Positions 46,001 to 54,171 of a stretch of 64,000 bases of DNA are shown in pieces. Where the stretch lies: NCBI GenBank assembly GCA_938075155.1, contig CALJGL010000028.1, positions 1 through 64,000 of the forward strand, given 5' to 3'. Within the stretch, counting starts at the first letter, position 1. The number at the start of each line of letters is the position of its first letter. A model generated the notes under the pieces. That model did no database searches. It was not told the origin of the DNA and worked only from the letters and a program-made list of their open reading frames with translations. Source of the stretch: UBA12191 sp009937185. Lineage in GTDB: Bacteria > Planctomycetota > UBA8108 > UBA1146. The translations under genes and the position numbers were made by a program.

Positions 46001-47329
46001 GGATACGATTCCAGCATCGTTCTCTACTCTGGGTCATGTGGGAATTTGATCCCTCTCGCCTGCGATGGAGATTCATGTGGCGGACTGGGCGCGATCGCTC
46101 AAGCGAGTGTTACAGCAGGACAGGTGATCAAGGTGCGAATCGGTGCTTCTGTTTCTGGGGCGGTGAGCTCTGGAGATATGCAAGTATCGTTGCAATCCAG
46201 TTCTCCCGAGAATTGTCAAAATGGTATCGACGATGACCTCGACGGCCTCGCTGATTGCCTAGATCCCGATTGTGCTGCAGATCCCTCTTGTACCTGTGAG
46301 TCGCTGACCGGATTAGTTTGCGTTCAGGGAACAGGTATCGAAGTGAACCTTTCATGGACGAATGGCGAGTTGTACGACGAGATCAGGGTTTCTAGAAATG
46401 GTAACCTTGTTGCAATCCTCGGAGGAAATGCAACCAACTTCCTTGATGGCGGCGGTTTCGCAGGAAATAGAGTCTACGCGGTCACCGGAGTTTGTAGTCA
46501 GAGCCAGTCCACGAGCGTCTGTGTCATGGATGTCGTGGAGCCTTCGGGATTCAATGCCATTGCTCCTCTGATCACTTCGAACTTTGATGCTGCAACAGGT
46601 ATCGGTTCGGTGGAGCTGGACTTGTTCCTCTCCGAGAATTCTGACAACCCAGGGTTCCCCGGAGATACTCAAGGCTTTTCATTATCTTTGGCCAATGATG
46701 CGAGTTGGGTAACACCTGTGTCCGTGACGGCTACAGATCTGCTGCAGCAACTCAACGGTTCTTCTGGACCAGATTTTTTCACAGAGAATATCTATACAGA
46801 TGGAATCAATGTCGGAGTGGTCTACTCATTTTCCGGTAATAACATCATTGAGTTTGCTAATGAATCAGCAGTGGTTCACGTTTCATACAACACTGTCGCA
46901 GCGAACCTGGTAGGTGCTGTGGATAACGTGGTCACACCACTGACATGGTCAGAAAATGTAGGCCCGGTACCGGTAGAGAATCTGATCGTCGTCAATGGAA
47001 CGGCGATTACACTTCAACCTGAATCAGGATCCATCACGTTGATTCCTGAACAGGGTGTTACTATCTCAAGAGCGGATTGTAACTCAGACGGTTCATTCAA
47101 TATTGCTGATGCCGTGACTTCTTTGGATGGCTTGTTCAATGGCGGATTCATCAACTGTGTGGATGCATGTGATTCCAACGATGATGGATTGATGAATATC
47201 GCTGATTCGGTCTTCTCGTTGGCCGCGCTCTTCAACAATGGAATTCTGCCTCCTCCTCCCTTTGGATCCTGTGGGATTGACCCCACGGATGATTCGCTGA
47301 CTTGTGAGGAATTCGACGCCTGTCCCTGA
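43016..47329 (+). CDS. Secreted M4/thermolysin-type metalloprotease with repeated domains and dockerin-like C-terminus
   Basis: 1437 residues from ATG 43016 (GAAAGGGG upstream) with a signal peptide ending FAQ. A propeptide with FTP-like features covers about residues 60-200. The zinc site is GHEFGHGLVD near residue 320, with the third ligand in NESFADVFGE about 25 residues later. Three copies of a Cys-rich beta domain follow (each with DVWYTYSPPQSG or DVWYRFVSPQDG style and SDLLVYSGNCGSL), separated by four Ca-binding-like repeats of the form NGxDDDxDGxxDCxDxDC. A fibronectin/cohesin-like region precedes two EF-hand-like dockerin repeats (DCNSDGSFNIADAV, SNDDGLMNIADSV). It probably degrades protein outside the cell. 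Confidence 0.9.
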   Translation: MGFPRTLLSWLLVFCCTTVSFAQMSGSGEVENNSLEIKTSSITGLASMLTGQNGSILPLPADLEKPLSILSEYGIHFGISDVENELKRIETVQDDLGQRHHRYQQMYRGIEVFTGRIVVHQNREGQFLAVNGDFYPIRPGVATQPLIAIEEAEFLVEAELGLVNPVFTEQRLVLVDPGWYGDPSSGQVRLAWHITASGDDAFGKHVFVDARNREVFDHWPAVHSAVDRKIYDGSGGSLPGNLVRGEGAAQTGDAELDNLYEYVGDFHRLLFEGYNRDSIDGAGTPLISTGRWNSNICPNAIWNGSGTAFCSGLATDDIVGHEFGHGLVDFTADLIYQNQSGQLNESFADVFGELVDLYNGDASEAGPPGGAPWPGGGPTGTDIPNTARGGCNEASVRWMMGEDSSLGAIRDMWSPTCKGDPDRALSPLYESTCCDPGFDSGGVHFGSGVSNHAFAMLTDGKTFNGFTIQSLGAIKTGAIWYRALSVYLTPASDFNEAFNAFVQAANDLVGTTPSDPRTGGPSAGPITAADVTQVTNALTAVEMNASGICALPPAPSNDDCAGSVVISPGLHDLDNRGATNSGVVADETQCSGSFLGQVSRDVWYTYSPPQSGTITVSTCNIGGFDSDLLVYSGNCGSLVQQGCNGDASGCSNFTSTIQDLPVTGGVSYLIRVGSFGTSGGVGQFELSFAPGGGNPIEICNNSVDDDGDGAIDCNDTDCAADPACSGTPTEDCSNGVDDDGDGQIDCADADCSSSPACNSVSGDECLTAVDAFLGTNPVNTTTATTSSDASDSSQCSGTFLGGFHSDVWYRFVSPQDGLMTASLCGLVDFDSDLAVYQGGCAALSQVGCNGDGAGCVNLSSIVTDVPVSAGTEYMIRLGGWSETAAGTGNLDITVTTGSQENCTNGTDDDQDGLIDCEDPDCSAEPSCTPFPGDECNTSLPLILGLNFIDNTGASDSAEGVPSCSGSFLGAMSNDTWYDILVNQDGLLTVSACDIFGYDSSIVLYSGSCGNLIPLACDGDSCGGLGAIAQASVTAGQVIKVRIGASVSGAVSSGDMQVSLQSSSPENCQNGIDDDLDGLADCLDPDCAADPSCTCESLTGLVCVQGTGIEVNLSWTNGELYDEIRVSRNGNLVAILGGNATNFLDGGGFAGNRVYAVTGVCSQSQSTSVCVMDVVEPSGFNAIAPLITSNFDAATGIGSVELDLFLSENSDNPGFPGDTQGFSLSLANDASWVTPVSVTATDLLQQLNGSSGPDFFTENIYTDGINVGVVYSFSGNNIIEFANESAVVHVSYNTVAANLVGAVDNVVTPLTWSENVGPVPVENLIVVNGTAITLQPESGSITLIPEQGVTISRADCNSDGSFNIADAVTSLDGLFNGGFINCVDACDSNDDGLMNIADSVFSLAALFNNGILPPPPFGSCGIDPTDDSLTCEEFDACP

Positions 47330-47695
47330 AGAATTCAGGTTCAAACTAGCGTGGGCCAGTCCATTGCTGTCTCTTTCCCCGGGGTACCTCAAGGTATCCC
47401 GGGGAATTTTTATGACATTTTCTTCATCTGCTGGGAAGAATATTGCCTGTAGGGGCTGTTATTCAGGCAAATCTGAAGAAGGAGCACCCCCGGTACGCTT
47501 GCCCGTGAGGGTTCCGACTTCTACGATCTCATATGTTGGAAACAAAGACTGGAAAGTCTTTTCATTTCGCCGCCTTCCTTCCAGAAGGAGGTGGCTGATC
47601 CGACAGTCAGAGAGGCTTTTCAATACTCTCTGCCAGAACGCAATTACCACCCGAATCCGGGACTACAGATCCCGTTGCGGAAGAGAGACCAGAGG
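47330..47695. other. 366-base intergenic region before the acyl-CoA gene cluster
   Basis: It holds the protease terminator (47377-47411). The rest has no convincing gene: the open frame from 47591 that leads into the next gene lacks a ribosome-binding site and adds 35 residues not expected in the family. The promoter of the acyl-CoA cluster should lie here, but no box is clear. Confidence 0.6.
47377..47411 (+). terminator. Rho-independent terminator after the protease gene
   Basis: A 12-base stem (47377-47388 ccccggggtacc with 47393-47404, one G-T pair) closed by the tetraloop TCAA and followed by aattttta. Confidence 0.85.
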
Positions 47696-48586
47696 ATGAG
47701 TTCAATGGATTCCAGTCAAGCTGCTGATCTTGTGAACGGGATCGAGAAAGTCGCTGTTGTAGGTGCCGGAACCATGGGGAACGGGATCGCTCAAGTGTTT
47801 GCCACTTCAGGTTACCCTGTCACCATCATCGATCCCTTCGAGGCTTCACTCGAGAGGGCAAAGGGCGCCATCGATAACAGCCTTGGTCGTATGGTGAAAA
47901 AAGAAAAAATCACAGCAGATGATGCCAGTGCAACGATGGAGCGCATCTCCTTTTCTACTTCAATCGAAGCATCTGCGGGGACTCAGTGGGCGGTGGAAGC
48001 GATTCCCGAGGTGGAGTCACTCAAAGAAGAGGTCCTTTCTGGTCTTGATTCTCATGTAGTCGAGGGGGGAGTGATCGCCAGTAATACTTCTTCGATCTCC
48101 ATTACGAGGTTGGCCAGTTACACCCAGCGTCCGGAACGATTTGTTGGAATGCACTTCATGAATCCTGTTCCCATGATGAAGTTAGTAGAAGTGATCAAGG
48201 GACATAAGACAGTGGACACAGTCGTTGAGGCGACTATGGAACTTTCCCGTAAACTCGGGAAAGAGCCTTGGCTAGCAGAAGATTATCCAGGGTTTGTTGC
48301 CAACAGGATTCTTTGCCCAATGCTCAACGAAGCGATGTATGCCTTGATGGAGGGTGTCGCAACAAAGGAATCCATCGATGAAGTGATGAAACTGGGAATG
48401 GGGCACCCTATGGGGCCTCTGACTCTCGCTGATTTTGTCGGACTCGATGTATGCCTCAATATCCTTGAGGTGTTGCATTCCGAGTTGGGCGATCCCAAGT
48501 ACAGACCTTGTCCTCTTCTCAGAAGAATGGTGGCGGCAGGAGACTTGGGCAGAAAAACCGGTCGAGGGTTCTACGACTACTCTTAA
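47696..48586 (+). CDS. 3-hydroxyacyl/3-hydroxybutyryl-CoA dehydrogenase
   Basis: About 296 residues from ATG 47696; 47705 is also possible. The NAD-binding motif is VAVVGAGTMGNGIAQVFATS. The catalytic region has SNTSSISITRLA, the active-site histidine in GMHFMNPVPMMKLVEVI, and GFVANRILCPMLNEAM. The single-domain-pair length fits the Hbd/PaaH type, not the FadB fusion. It oxidises 3-hydroxybutyryl-CoA to acetoacetyl-CoA with NAD. It is the first gene of a cluster with an acyl-CoA dehydrogenase, 16 bases downstream. Confidence 0.94.
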   Translation: MSSMDSSQAADLVNGIEKVAVVGAGTMGNGIAQVFATSGYPVTIIDPFEASLERAKGAIDNSLGRMVKKEKITADDASATMERISFSTSIEASAGTQWAVEAIPEVESLKEEVLSGLDSHVVEGGVIASNTSSISITRLASYTQRPERFVGMHFMNPVPMMKLVEVIKGHKTVDTVVEATMELSRKLGKEPWLAEDYPGFVANRILCPMLNEAMYALMEGVATKESIDEVMKLGMGHPMGPLTLADFVGLDVCLNILEVLHSELGDPKYRPCPLLRRMVAAGDLGRKTGRGFYDYS

Positions 48587-48602
48587 GTGAAGGAAGTCAG
48601 CG

Positions 48603-49808
48603 ATGCTGGACAGCACCGGAATCGAGACAAATGAAGCTGCGGGGAGACTCGAAGCAATATTGGGGCTCTCTGTTCCCGAAACTCATCGTTATATTTACGA
48701 CGAAGCGAAGCGTATCGCTGATGAGATTCTCATTCCTGCAGCGAATCTCCATGACAGGGAAGAATCTTTTCCTGAGGATCAGGTTCGAATCCTTGCTCAA
48801 GGTGGCTTCATGGGAATCCTCGCTCCCAAGGAGTTCGGGGGGCAAGGTCTCGATAATCTGGCTTTGACTCTCGCACTGGAGGAGATAAATCGTGGTTGTG
48901 CGTCAACAGGAGTGACACTTTCAGTTCACAACTCGTTGTTGTCCAGTCCTCTTCTCCACTTTGGAACAGATGAGCAAAAAGCCAGATTTTTCCCAGGACT
49001 TGCTTCCGGAGAATCCATGGGGGCATATGCCATCACTGAACCGGATCATGGTTCCGATGCGTTGTCGATTGAAACAACTTGTCGCCGTGAAGGTGATGAA
49101 TGGATTTTAAACGGAACGAAAGCCTGGATTACAAATGGTTCTAGGGCAGGCACGATCATCACATTTGCAACGATGGATCCTGCATTGCGATCAAAAGGAA
49201 TTAATGCATTCGTGGTAGACCCAACGATGCCAGGTTTCTCTGTCGGGAAAAAAGAACTCAAACTCGGTATTCGAGGATCTGACACTGTTCAATTGGTGTT
49301 TGATGAAATGCGTGTCCCTGCTGAAAATCTATTGGGAGAAGAAGGACAGGGATTCAAGATTGCTATGCACACTCTCGACGGTGGGCGAATTGGCATTGCG
49401 ACTCAGGCGGTGGGTATTGCTCAAGCATGCCTAGATGTCGCGGTTGATTTTGCAGAAGGCCACGAGATGTTTGGGCGTAGACTTGCAGACAATCAGTTGG
49501 TGTCTCACAAAATCGCAGATATGGCGACTCGAATCGAGGCTTCCCGATTACTCACCTACAGAGCAGCCCTGTTAAAAGATGCTGGAAAGCCTCACAGTCG
49601 ACAAGCATCGATGGCGAAACTGAGTTCTTCAGAGATTGCGAATGATGCTGCGCGGATGGCACTCGAAATTCATGGAGGAGCAGGGATAGGGCGACAGTCC
49701 CCCATCGAAAGATTATTCCGAGATGCGAAAATCTGCGAAATTTACGAAGGCACTAGCCAAATCCAGAGACTGGTGATCTCTCGCCATGTCCGACCGGACC
49801 GGGGGTAA
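48603..49808 (+). CDS. Acyl-CoA dehydrogenase, short-chain type
   Basis: 401 residues. The FAD/substrate motif is AYAITEPDHGSDALS, and the family signature GGAGIGRQSPIERLFRDAKICEIYEGTSQIQRLVI includes the catalytic glutamate in IYEGTS. The sequence resembles butyryl-CoA-type enzymes. It converts acyl-CoA to trans-2-enoyl-CoA and passes electrons to ETF. The stop directly abuts the meaB ATG (taa atg). Confidence 0.94.
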   Translation: MLDSTGIETNEAAGRLEAILGLSVPETHRYIYDEAKRIADEILIPAANLHDREESFPEDQVRILAQGGFMGILAPKEFGGQGLDNLALTLALEEINRGCASTGVTLSVHNSLLSSPLLHFGTDEQKARFFPGLASGESMGAYAITEPDHGSDALSIETTCRREGDEWILNGTKAWITNGSRAGTIITFATMDPALRSKGINAFVVDPTMPGFSVGKKELKLGIRGSDTVQLVFDEMRVPAENLLGEEGQGFKIAMHTLDGGRIGIATQAVGIAQACLDVAVDFAEGHEMFGRRLADNQLVSHKIADMATRIEASRLLTYRAALLKDAGKPHSRQASMAKLSSSEIANDAARMALEIHGGAGIGRQSPIERLFRDAKICEIYEGTSQIQRLVISRHVRPDRG

Positions 49809-50732
49809 ATGTCCTCCCGCACAGTAGAAGAACTGGTCTCGGGAATCCTTTGTGGACAGCGCAGGGATTTGGCTCAAGCCATCACTGCGGTGGAACAAGA
49901 TGAACTTAAAGCAGATGCTTTACTTTCAGCTCTGCCTCCCGCACCCGGTGCCTTTCGGCTTGGACTGACAGGTGCGCCGGGAGTTGGTAAGTCGACATTC
50001 ATCTCTAAAGTGGTTCCTCTACTGATTGAGTCTGGAGAGAAGGTCGCTGTTTTGGCAGTTGACCCGACCAGTCCGGTGACGGGTGGAGCATTACTGGGTG
50101 ATCGCGCAAGAATGTCGAGTGATATGGGAGACGCGGGTTGGTTTCGTAGCTTAGCAAGCCGGGGGTCGACGAGTGGAGTTGCAGGTTGCACCGATCACGC
50201 AGCAGAGATACTCGCGAGGGCCGGCTTCGGAATCATCATCATCGAAACAGTTGGAGTTGGCCAACTTGAGGTTGAGATTGCAACAGAAGCCGATCAATCC
50301 TGGTTGTTACTTTCTCCCGAAGGCGGAGACGCAATACAACTCCTTAAAGGTGGAGTACTTGAAGTTGTACAACGAGTCATTGTGCACAAGAGTGATAGAC
50401 CCGGTGCTGAAGAGCTGATGCGTTGGGTTGAAGAGGCTGCTAGAGATCAGGGTGCCGCTGACCCCGTTGCAGTCAGTAGTCAAACAGGCATAGGCCTGAA
50501 CGAAGTCGTGGATCTTGTTCTGTCCGCAGCGAAAGCGCAAAGATCCAAACCGGATGAAGGTCGTTCAAAAGAGCGGCTTCGACGGAGACTGTTGCGCAGG
50601 GCAGAACAGGAATGGATTAAGAAAGGCCTAGAGGATTCTGGAGGTGAGTCGCAAATTGATCGGCTCGTTGATCAGGTCTTCGAGGGACAAATTGAGGCGA
50701 GAGAAGCTCTCGCCAAGTTAACTGATCGCTGA
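49809..50732 (+). CDS. meaB: MeaB/ArgK family G-protein chaperone of a B12-dependent mutase
   Basis: 307 residues. The P-loop is LTGAPGVGKSTFIS, followed by VLAVDPTSPVTGGALLGDRARM and ETVGVGQLEVEIA, all typical of MeaB. The guanine-specificity motif, NKxD in the family, reads HKSD here (IVHKSDRPGAE). MeaB protects methylmalonyl-CoA mutase and gates B12 loading. No stand-alone mutase is encoded nearby, and IcmF (30736-33885) has its own G domain. It is translationally adjacent to the upstream acyl-CoA dehydrogenase. Confidence 0.9.
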   Translation: MSSRTVEELVSGILCGQRRDLAQAITAVEQDELKADALLSALPPAPGAFRLGLTGAPGVGKSTFISKVVPLLIESGEKVAVLAVDPTSPVTGGALLGDRARMSSDMGDAGWFRSLASRGSTSGVAGCTDHAAEILARAGFGIIIIETVGVGQLEVEIATEADQSWLLLSPEGGDAIQLLKGGVLEVVQRVIVHKSDRPGAEELMRWVEEAARDQGAADPVAVSSQTGIGLNEVVDLVLSAAKAQRSKPDEGRSKERLRRRLLRRAEQEWIKKGLEDSGGESQIDRLVDQVFEGQIEAREALAKLTDR

Positions 50733-50794
50733 TTCTGAGCTCCCTAATGGGTGAGCAGCAGGATTTCTCAGATGAGTGAGTGGAAGGAAACACC

Positions 50795-51937
50795 GTGATT
50801 CGTTTCGAAGAACATCACCAAGAGATTCGGGAGATGATTTCCGACTTCTCCGATGACAAAATCGCTCCTCGTGCTGAGCATTTGGATGAGAGCCAGGGTA
50901 TTCCTTCTGAAAGCTTGTCCGAAATCGCAGACCTAGAAATGCTGGGATTAACGATTCCCGAAGAGCATGGCGGTGCTGGATTAGATTTGTTGACGGCTTG
51001 CCTCGTCGTAGAAGAGATTTCTCGAAATTGTGGATCTACAGGCGCCATCGTTGCTACCCATCTCTTTGAAGGCACGTCTGCAATACTCAGATTAGGAGAT
51101 GATGAAGGAAGAGCACGTTGGCTTCCTCAATTGGCTTCGGGTAAAACTCTGGCGACTTTTGCGATGGCAGAGCGAGAAGCTGAATCAGATGCCTCCGCTA
51201 TTGACGCTTCTGCGGGTGCGGAAGGTGATGGCTTCGCGATTCATGGTCGCAAGACTTGGATTATGGGAGGGCAAACCGCTGGTTTGACCACCGTCATTGC
51301 TCGACGTGGTGAAGATAATCTAGAAGACCTTGGAGCTTTTGTGGTCGATCCCACTGTTGAAGGGTGTCGCCGAGAGGCTCATGAAGATCTCTTGGGATTG
51401 CGTGGAGCTGGTTTTTGCGCACTTAATCTTGAAGGCGTGCAACTGCCATCGAACGCTCATCTTTCGGGATGTTCTGGGGGCTGGTCAGACATTCTCAAGG
51501 TGGTAGATATGGCCCGTCTCGGGGCCGCTTCAGTCAGCCTCGGAGTGGCCAGAGGTGCTATTGCTCATGCATTAGAATATTCTTCTCAACGCAAAGCATT
51601 TGGTCGGTCGATTGATCGCTTCGGAGCGATTCGTGCAATGCACGCTGAGGCTGCGACCGCTGTTGAAGGAGCTCGATTGCTCTTATGGAGAGCTGCGGGT
51701 CTTCTCGATGCGGGTAAGTCAGCGGGCAGGGAAGTGTCCATGGCAAATCTGTCAGCGAAGCAGGCCGCTTACAAGGCTGGCCGCGATGCCGTGCAGATTC
51801 TCGGAGGAAATGGTTATAGTCGCGAGTACCCCGTCGAGAGGTGCTATCGGGATATCCAAGCACTCTCTCCATTTGGTGGTGGTGAAGATTTGCAAAAAAT
51901 ATTGGTAGCTCGTTCGATGGCAGGAGTTCGATCATGA
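50795..51937 (+). CDS. Acyl-CoA dehydrogenase-like protein, divergent
   Basis: About 380 residues from GTG 50795 with GGAAGGA upstream; GTG 50780 is the alternative. The acyl-CoA dehydrogenase fold is clear (LTIPEEHGGAGLDLLTACLV, GRSIDRFGAIRAMHAEAATA, ILGGNGYSREYPVERCYRD). The usual EPGAGSD-type loop is altered to REAESD, and the position of the catalytic glutamate (IYEGTS in the neighbouring enzyme) is FGGGED. It may use a base elsewhere, as isovaleryl-CoA dehydrogenases do, or act on another substrate. It overlaps the thiolase gene by four bases (ATGA). Confidence 0.85.
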   Translation: MIRFEEHHQEIREMISDFSDDKIAPRAEHLDESQGIPSESLSEIADLEMLGLTIPEEHGGAGLDLLTACLVVEEISRNCGSTGAIVATHLFEGTSAILRLGDDEGRARWLPQLASGKTLATFAMAEREAESDASAIDASAGAEGDGFAIHGRKTWIMGGQTAGLTTVIARRGEDNLEDLGAFVVDPTVEGCRREAHEDLLGLRGAGFCALNLEGVQLPSNAHLSGCSGGWSDILKVVDMARLGAASVSLGVARGAIAHALEYSSQRKAFGRSIDRFGAIRAMHAEAATAVEGARLLLWRAAGLLDAGKSAGREVSMANLSAKQAAYKAGRDAVQILGGNGYSREYPVERCYRDIQALSPFGGGEDLQKILVARSMAGVRS

Positions 51938-53115
51938 GTCGCGCTGTCATCTGTTCGGCTGTCAGAACCCCCATCGGTAAGTTTCTCGGAGGCTTGTCTG
52001 AACTGAGTCCTGCCGATCTCGGAGTCGCTGCTGTTGTTCCTGCTCTAGAAAGGGCAGGAGTCTCCGCAGATCGCGTTGGAGAATTACGGTTCGGTTGTGG
52101 ACGTCAGGCGGGGGGTGGCCCCAATGTCGCTCGCCAAATCGCAGTACGGTCCGGGATCCCGGTGACTTCCACTGCAGTGACTGTGAATATGGCCTGTGGT
52201 TCTGGCTTACTCGCCATCATGGAAGCCAGAGATGCTATCGAGCGCGGCGAATTTGAAGTAGTTATTGCTGGCGGTACCGAAAGCATGTCTCAACTTCCAT
52301 TTTACATGTTGGGAGCTCGAAAAGGGTACCGTCTCGGACAGGGTGAACTTGTAGATGGAATGTATCGTGATGGTTTTCAGTGCCCCATGGCCGATCAATT
52401 GATGGGAGCCACTGCAGAAAATCTTGCAGAAGAATTTTCTATCAGCAGGGAAGAGCAGGATTCTTACGCAGTAGAAACGCAGCGAAGATGTCAGCAGGCC
52501 CGTGAAGAAAACCTGTTCGCAGATGAGATTGCGCCAGTAGAGATTCCTGGTCGTAAGGGACCGACTGTGATCTCAGTGGATGAGCATCCTCGAGACAATC
52601 CCAATATGGCCTCGATGGCCAAACTGAAGCCGGTCTTCAAAAAAGAAGGAACCGTTCATGCGGGGAACTCTTCCGGAATCACAGATGGCGCATGCGCTCT
52701 TGTTCTTGCCAATGAAGAAGTGGCCAAAGCTGAAGGCTGGCCCATTTTGGCTGTGGTGGGAGCATCTGCTCGAGGGGGAGTTGAGCCCCGTAGAATGGGA
52801 ATGGGACCTGTTCCTGCTATAGGGAAATTGCTCACACAGACTGGTGCGAGCATCAGTGATTACGACTTGGTCGAGATCAATGAAGCTTTTGCTGCTCAAG
52901 TTTTGGCGTGTCTCAAAGAGGTCGATATCGACAGAGATCGTCTCAATGTCCATGGTGGATCTATTGCGCTAGGGCATCCTATCGGCGCAACGGGAGCCAG
53001 GATCGTGACGACACTTATTCATGCCGCAAAACGTGGCGGTGGTGGTAAAGGTATGGCTTCGCTTTGTATCAGTGGTGGAATGGGCCTTGCACTGGATTTA
53101 GAAATCAGTTCCTGA
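51934..53115 (+). CDS. Acetyl-CoA C-acetyltransferase (thiolase)
   Basis: 393 residues. The acyl-accepting cysteine is in NMACGSGLLAIMEA. Further active-site motifs are EINEAFAAQ, the histidine in GGSIALGHPIGATGAR and the second cysteine in CISGGMGLAL. It splits acetoacetyl-CoA (or a longer 3-ketoacyl-CoA) with CoA, or runs in the synthetic direction. It ends the acyl-CoA cluster; a small membrane protein gene follows after 48 bases. Confidence 0.95.
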   Translation: MSRAVICSAVRTPIGKFLGGLSELSPADLGVAAVVPALERAGVSADRVGELRFGCGRQAGGGPNVARQIAVRSGIPVTSTAVTVNMACGSGLLAIMEARDAIERGEFEVVIAGGTESMSQLPFYMLGARKGYRLGQGELVDGMYRDGFQCPMADQLMGATAENLAEEFSISREEQDSYAVETQRRCQQAREENLFADEIAPVEIPGRKGPTVISVDEHPRDNPNMASMAKLKPVFKKEGTVHAGNSSGITDGACALVLANEEVAKAEGWPILAVVGASARGGVEPRRMGMGPVPAIGKLLTQTGASISDYDLVEINEAFAAQVLACLKEVDIDRDRLNVHGGSIALGHPIGATGARIVTTLIHAAKRGGGGKGMASLCISGGMGLALDLEISS

Positions 53116-53163
53116 CATGATAGGAACTGCATTCATCAGTGAGTGAGGAGGAGAGCGAGAGTC

Positions 53164-53385
53164 ATGTCGATACTACTCAAAGGGCGAATGGTACTGGGAG
53201 TGTTCCTGTTATTAGCAGGACTGACCATCGTTCAGTTCCCAAATATTCTCGAATATGCATTGGCTTCCGTATTAATCGTTTCCGGTGTATCAGCAATTCT
53301 TGGATCATTAGGGGGCAAAGCTCCCCAACAACATCCCAGTGAGTCCGAAACACGCGGCGCAAATTTTCGAAAGCTCGAAGACTAA
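53164..53385 (+). CDS. Small two-helix membrane protein (DUF3096-like)
   Basis: 73 residues from ATG 53164 with GAGGAGGAGAG upstream. Two hydrophobic helices (VLGVFLLLAGLTIVQFP and YALASVLIVSGVSAILG) are followed by a polar tail. The pattern resembles DUF3096, short membrane proteins of unknown role, but this is a shape match only. It converges on rsmG with three bases between the stops. Confidence 0.65.
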   Translation: MSILLKGRMVLGVFLLLAGLTIVQFPNILEYALASVLIVSGVSAILGSLGGKAPQQHPSESETRGANFRKLED

Positions 53386-53388
53386 GTC

Positions 53389-54060
53389 TCAGTTTTTTTG
53401 ATTATCAATTAGGATAAGTCTTCTCACCGCTTCATCTCCTGGAATCTGGTAGGGTTCATCGAGGGCCACAAAGAGTCTTCGCTTCCACATTAAGCCTTTG
53501 ACTGCAGCGAGTTCTTCGTTAGCGGCTGGCCCTTTCCATAGCAACATAGGCCCGTAGTAGTTGTGGGTACACCAGTTGAGCAATCTTTCGATAGGGCCCA
53601 CAGCCCTGGCTGTAACGAGGTCAATCTCTTTGCGGTGTTCACGAATCCAATCTTCATAGCGACCCCAAACGCATGTGACCCGATCTGAAATACCGAGTTG
53701 CTCAACAACTCCTTGAAGAAACTCAATCTTTTTTCTTTTTGAGTCTAGAAGTGTCACCTTCAGATGTGGGCATGCTAATGCGATAGATAGTCCAGGCCAT
53801 CCTGCGCCGGTTCCTAGGTCCAAAATGTGGTGAAAGATTTGTTCTCCCCCTTCAGCAAGGAGGGGGAGAGCTGCGAGCGAGTCTGCACAATGACGAATCG
53901 CCATTTCCTCGGGTTCGGTGACCCGAGTCAGATTCATCACTTCATTGCGTTCTCGAACGAGCCAAGCGTGAAGTGCTAGGCCTTCTCGAGCAAATCCGGG
54001 CGCAAAGGGACCCAGAGCAGCTATGAATCGACTTTTGAACTCTTCGTATTCGATATCCAT
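53389..54060 (-). CDS. rsmG: 16S rRNA (guanine-N7)-methyltransferase RsmG
   Basis: About 223 residues from ATG 54060; a GTG at 54087 would add nine. The RsmG core is clear: VMNLTRVTEPEEMAIRHCAD, the SAM-binding ILDLGTGAGWPGLSIA, VTLLDSKRKKIEFL and LVTARAVGPIERLL. It methylates G527 of 16S rRNA. The neighbouring plus-strand msrBA gene starts about 110 bases away, so the two share a promoter region. Confidence 0.93.
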   Translation of the reverse strand: MDIEYEEFKSRFIAALGPFAPGFAREGLALHAWLVRERNEVMNLTRVTEPEEMAIRHCADSLAALPLLAEGGEQIFHHILDLGTGAGWPGLSIALACPHLKVTLLDSKRKKIEFLQGVVEQLGISDRVTCVWGRYEDWIREHRKEIDLVTARAVGPIERLLNWCTHNYYGPMLLWKGPAANEELAAVKGLMWKRRLFVALDEPYQIPGDEAVRRLILIDNQKN

Positions 54061-54171
54061 CTTCTCCCGCACATTTTTCTGTGACACTTCAGCTCACTCT
54101 TTGGAGGTGCTTCTTGGGTCTTTTGAACCTTGAGGGTAACATAGCGACGAGAGACGAAAGGAGCACTACCT

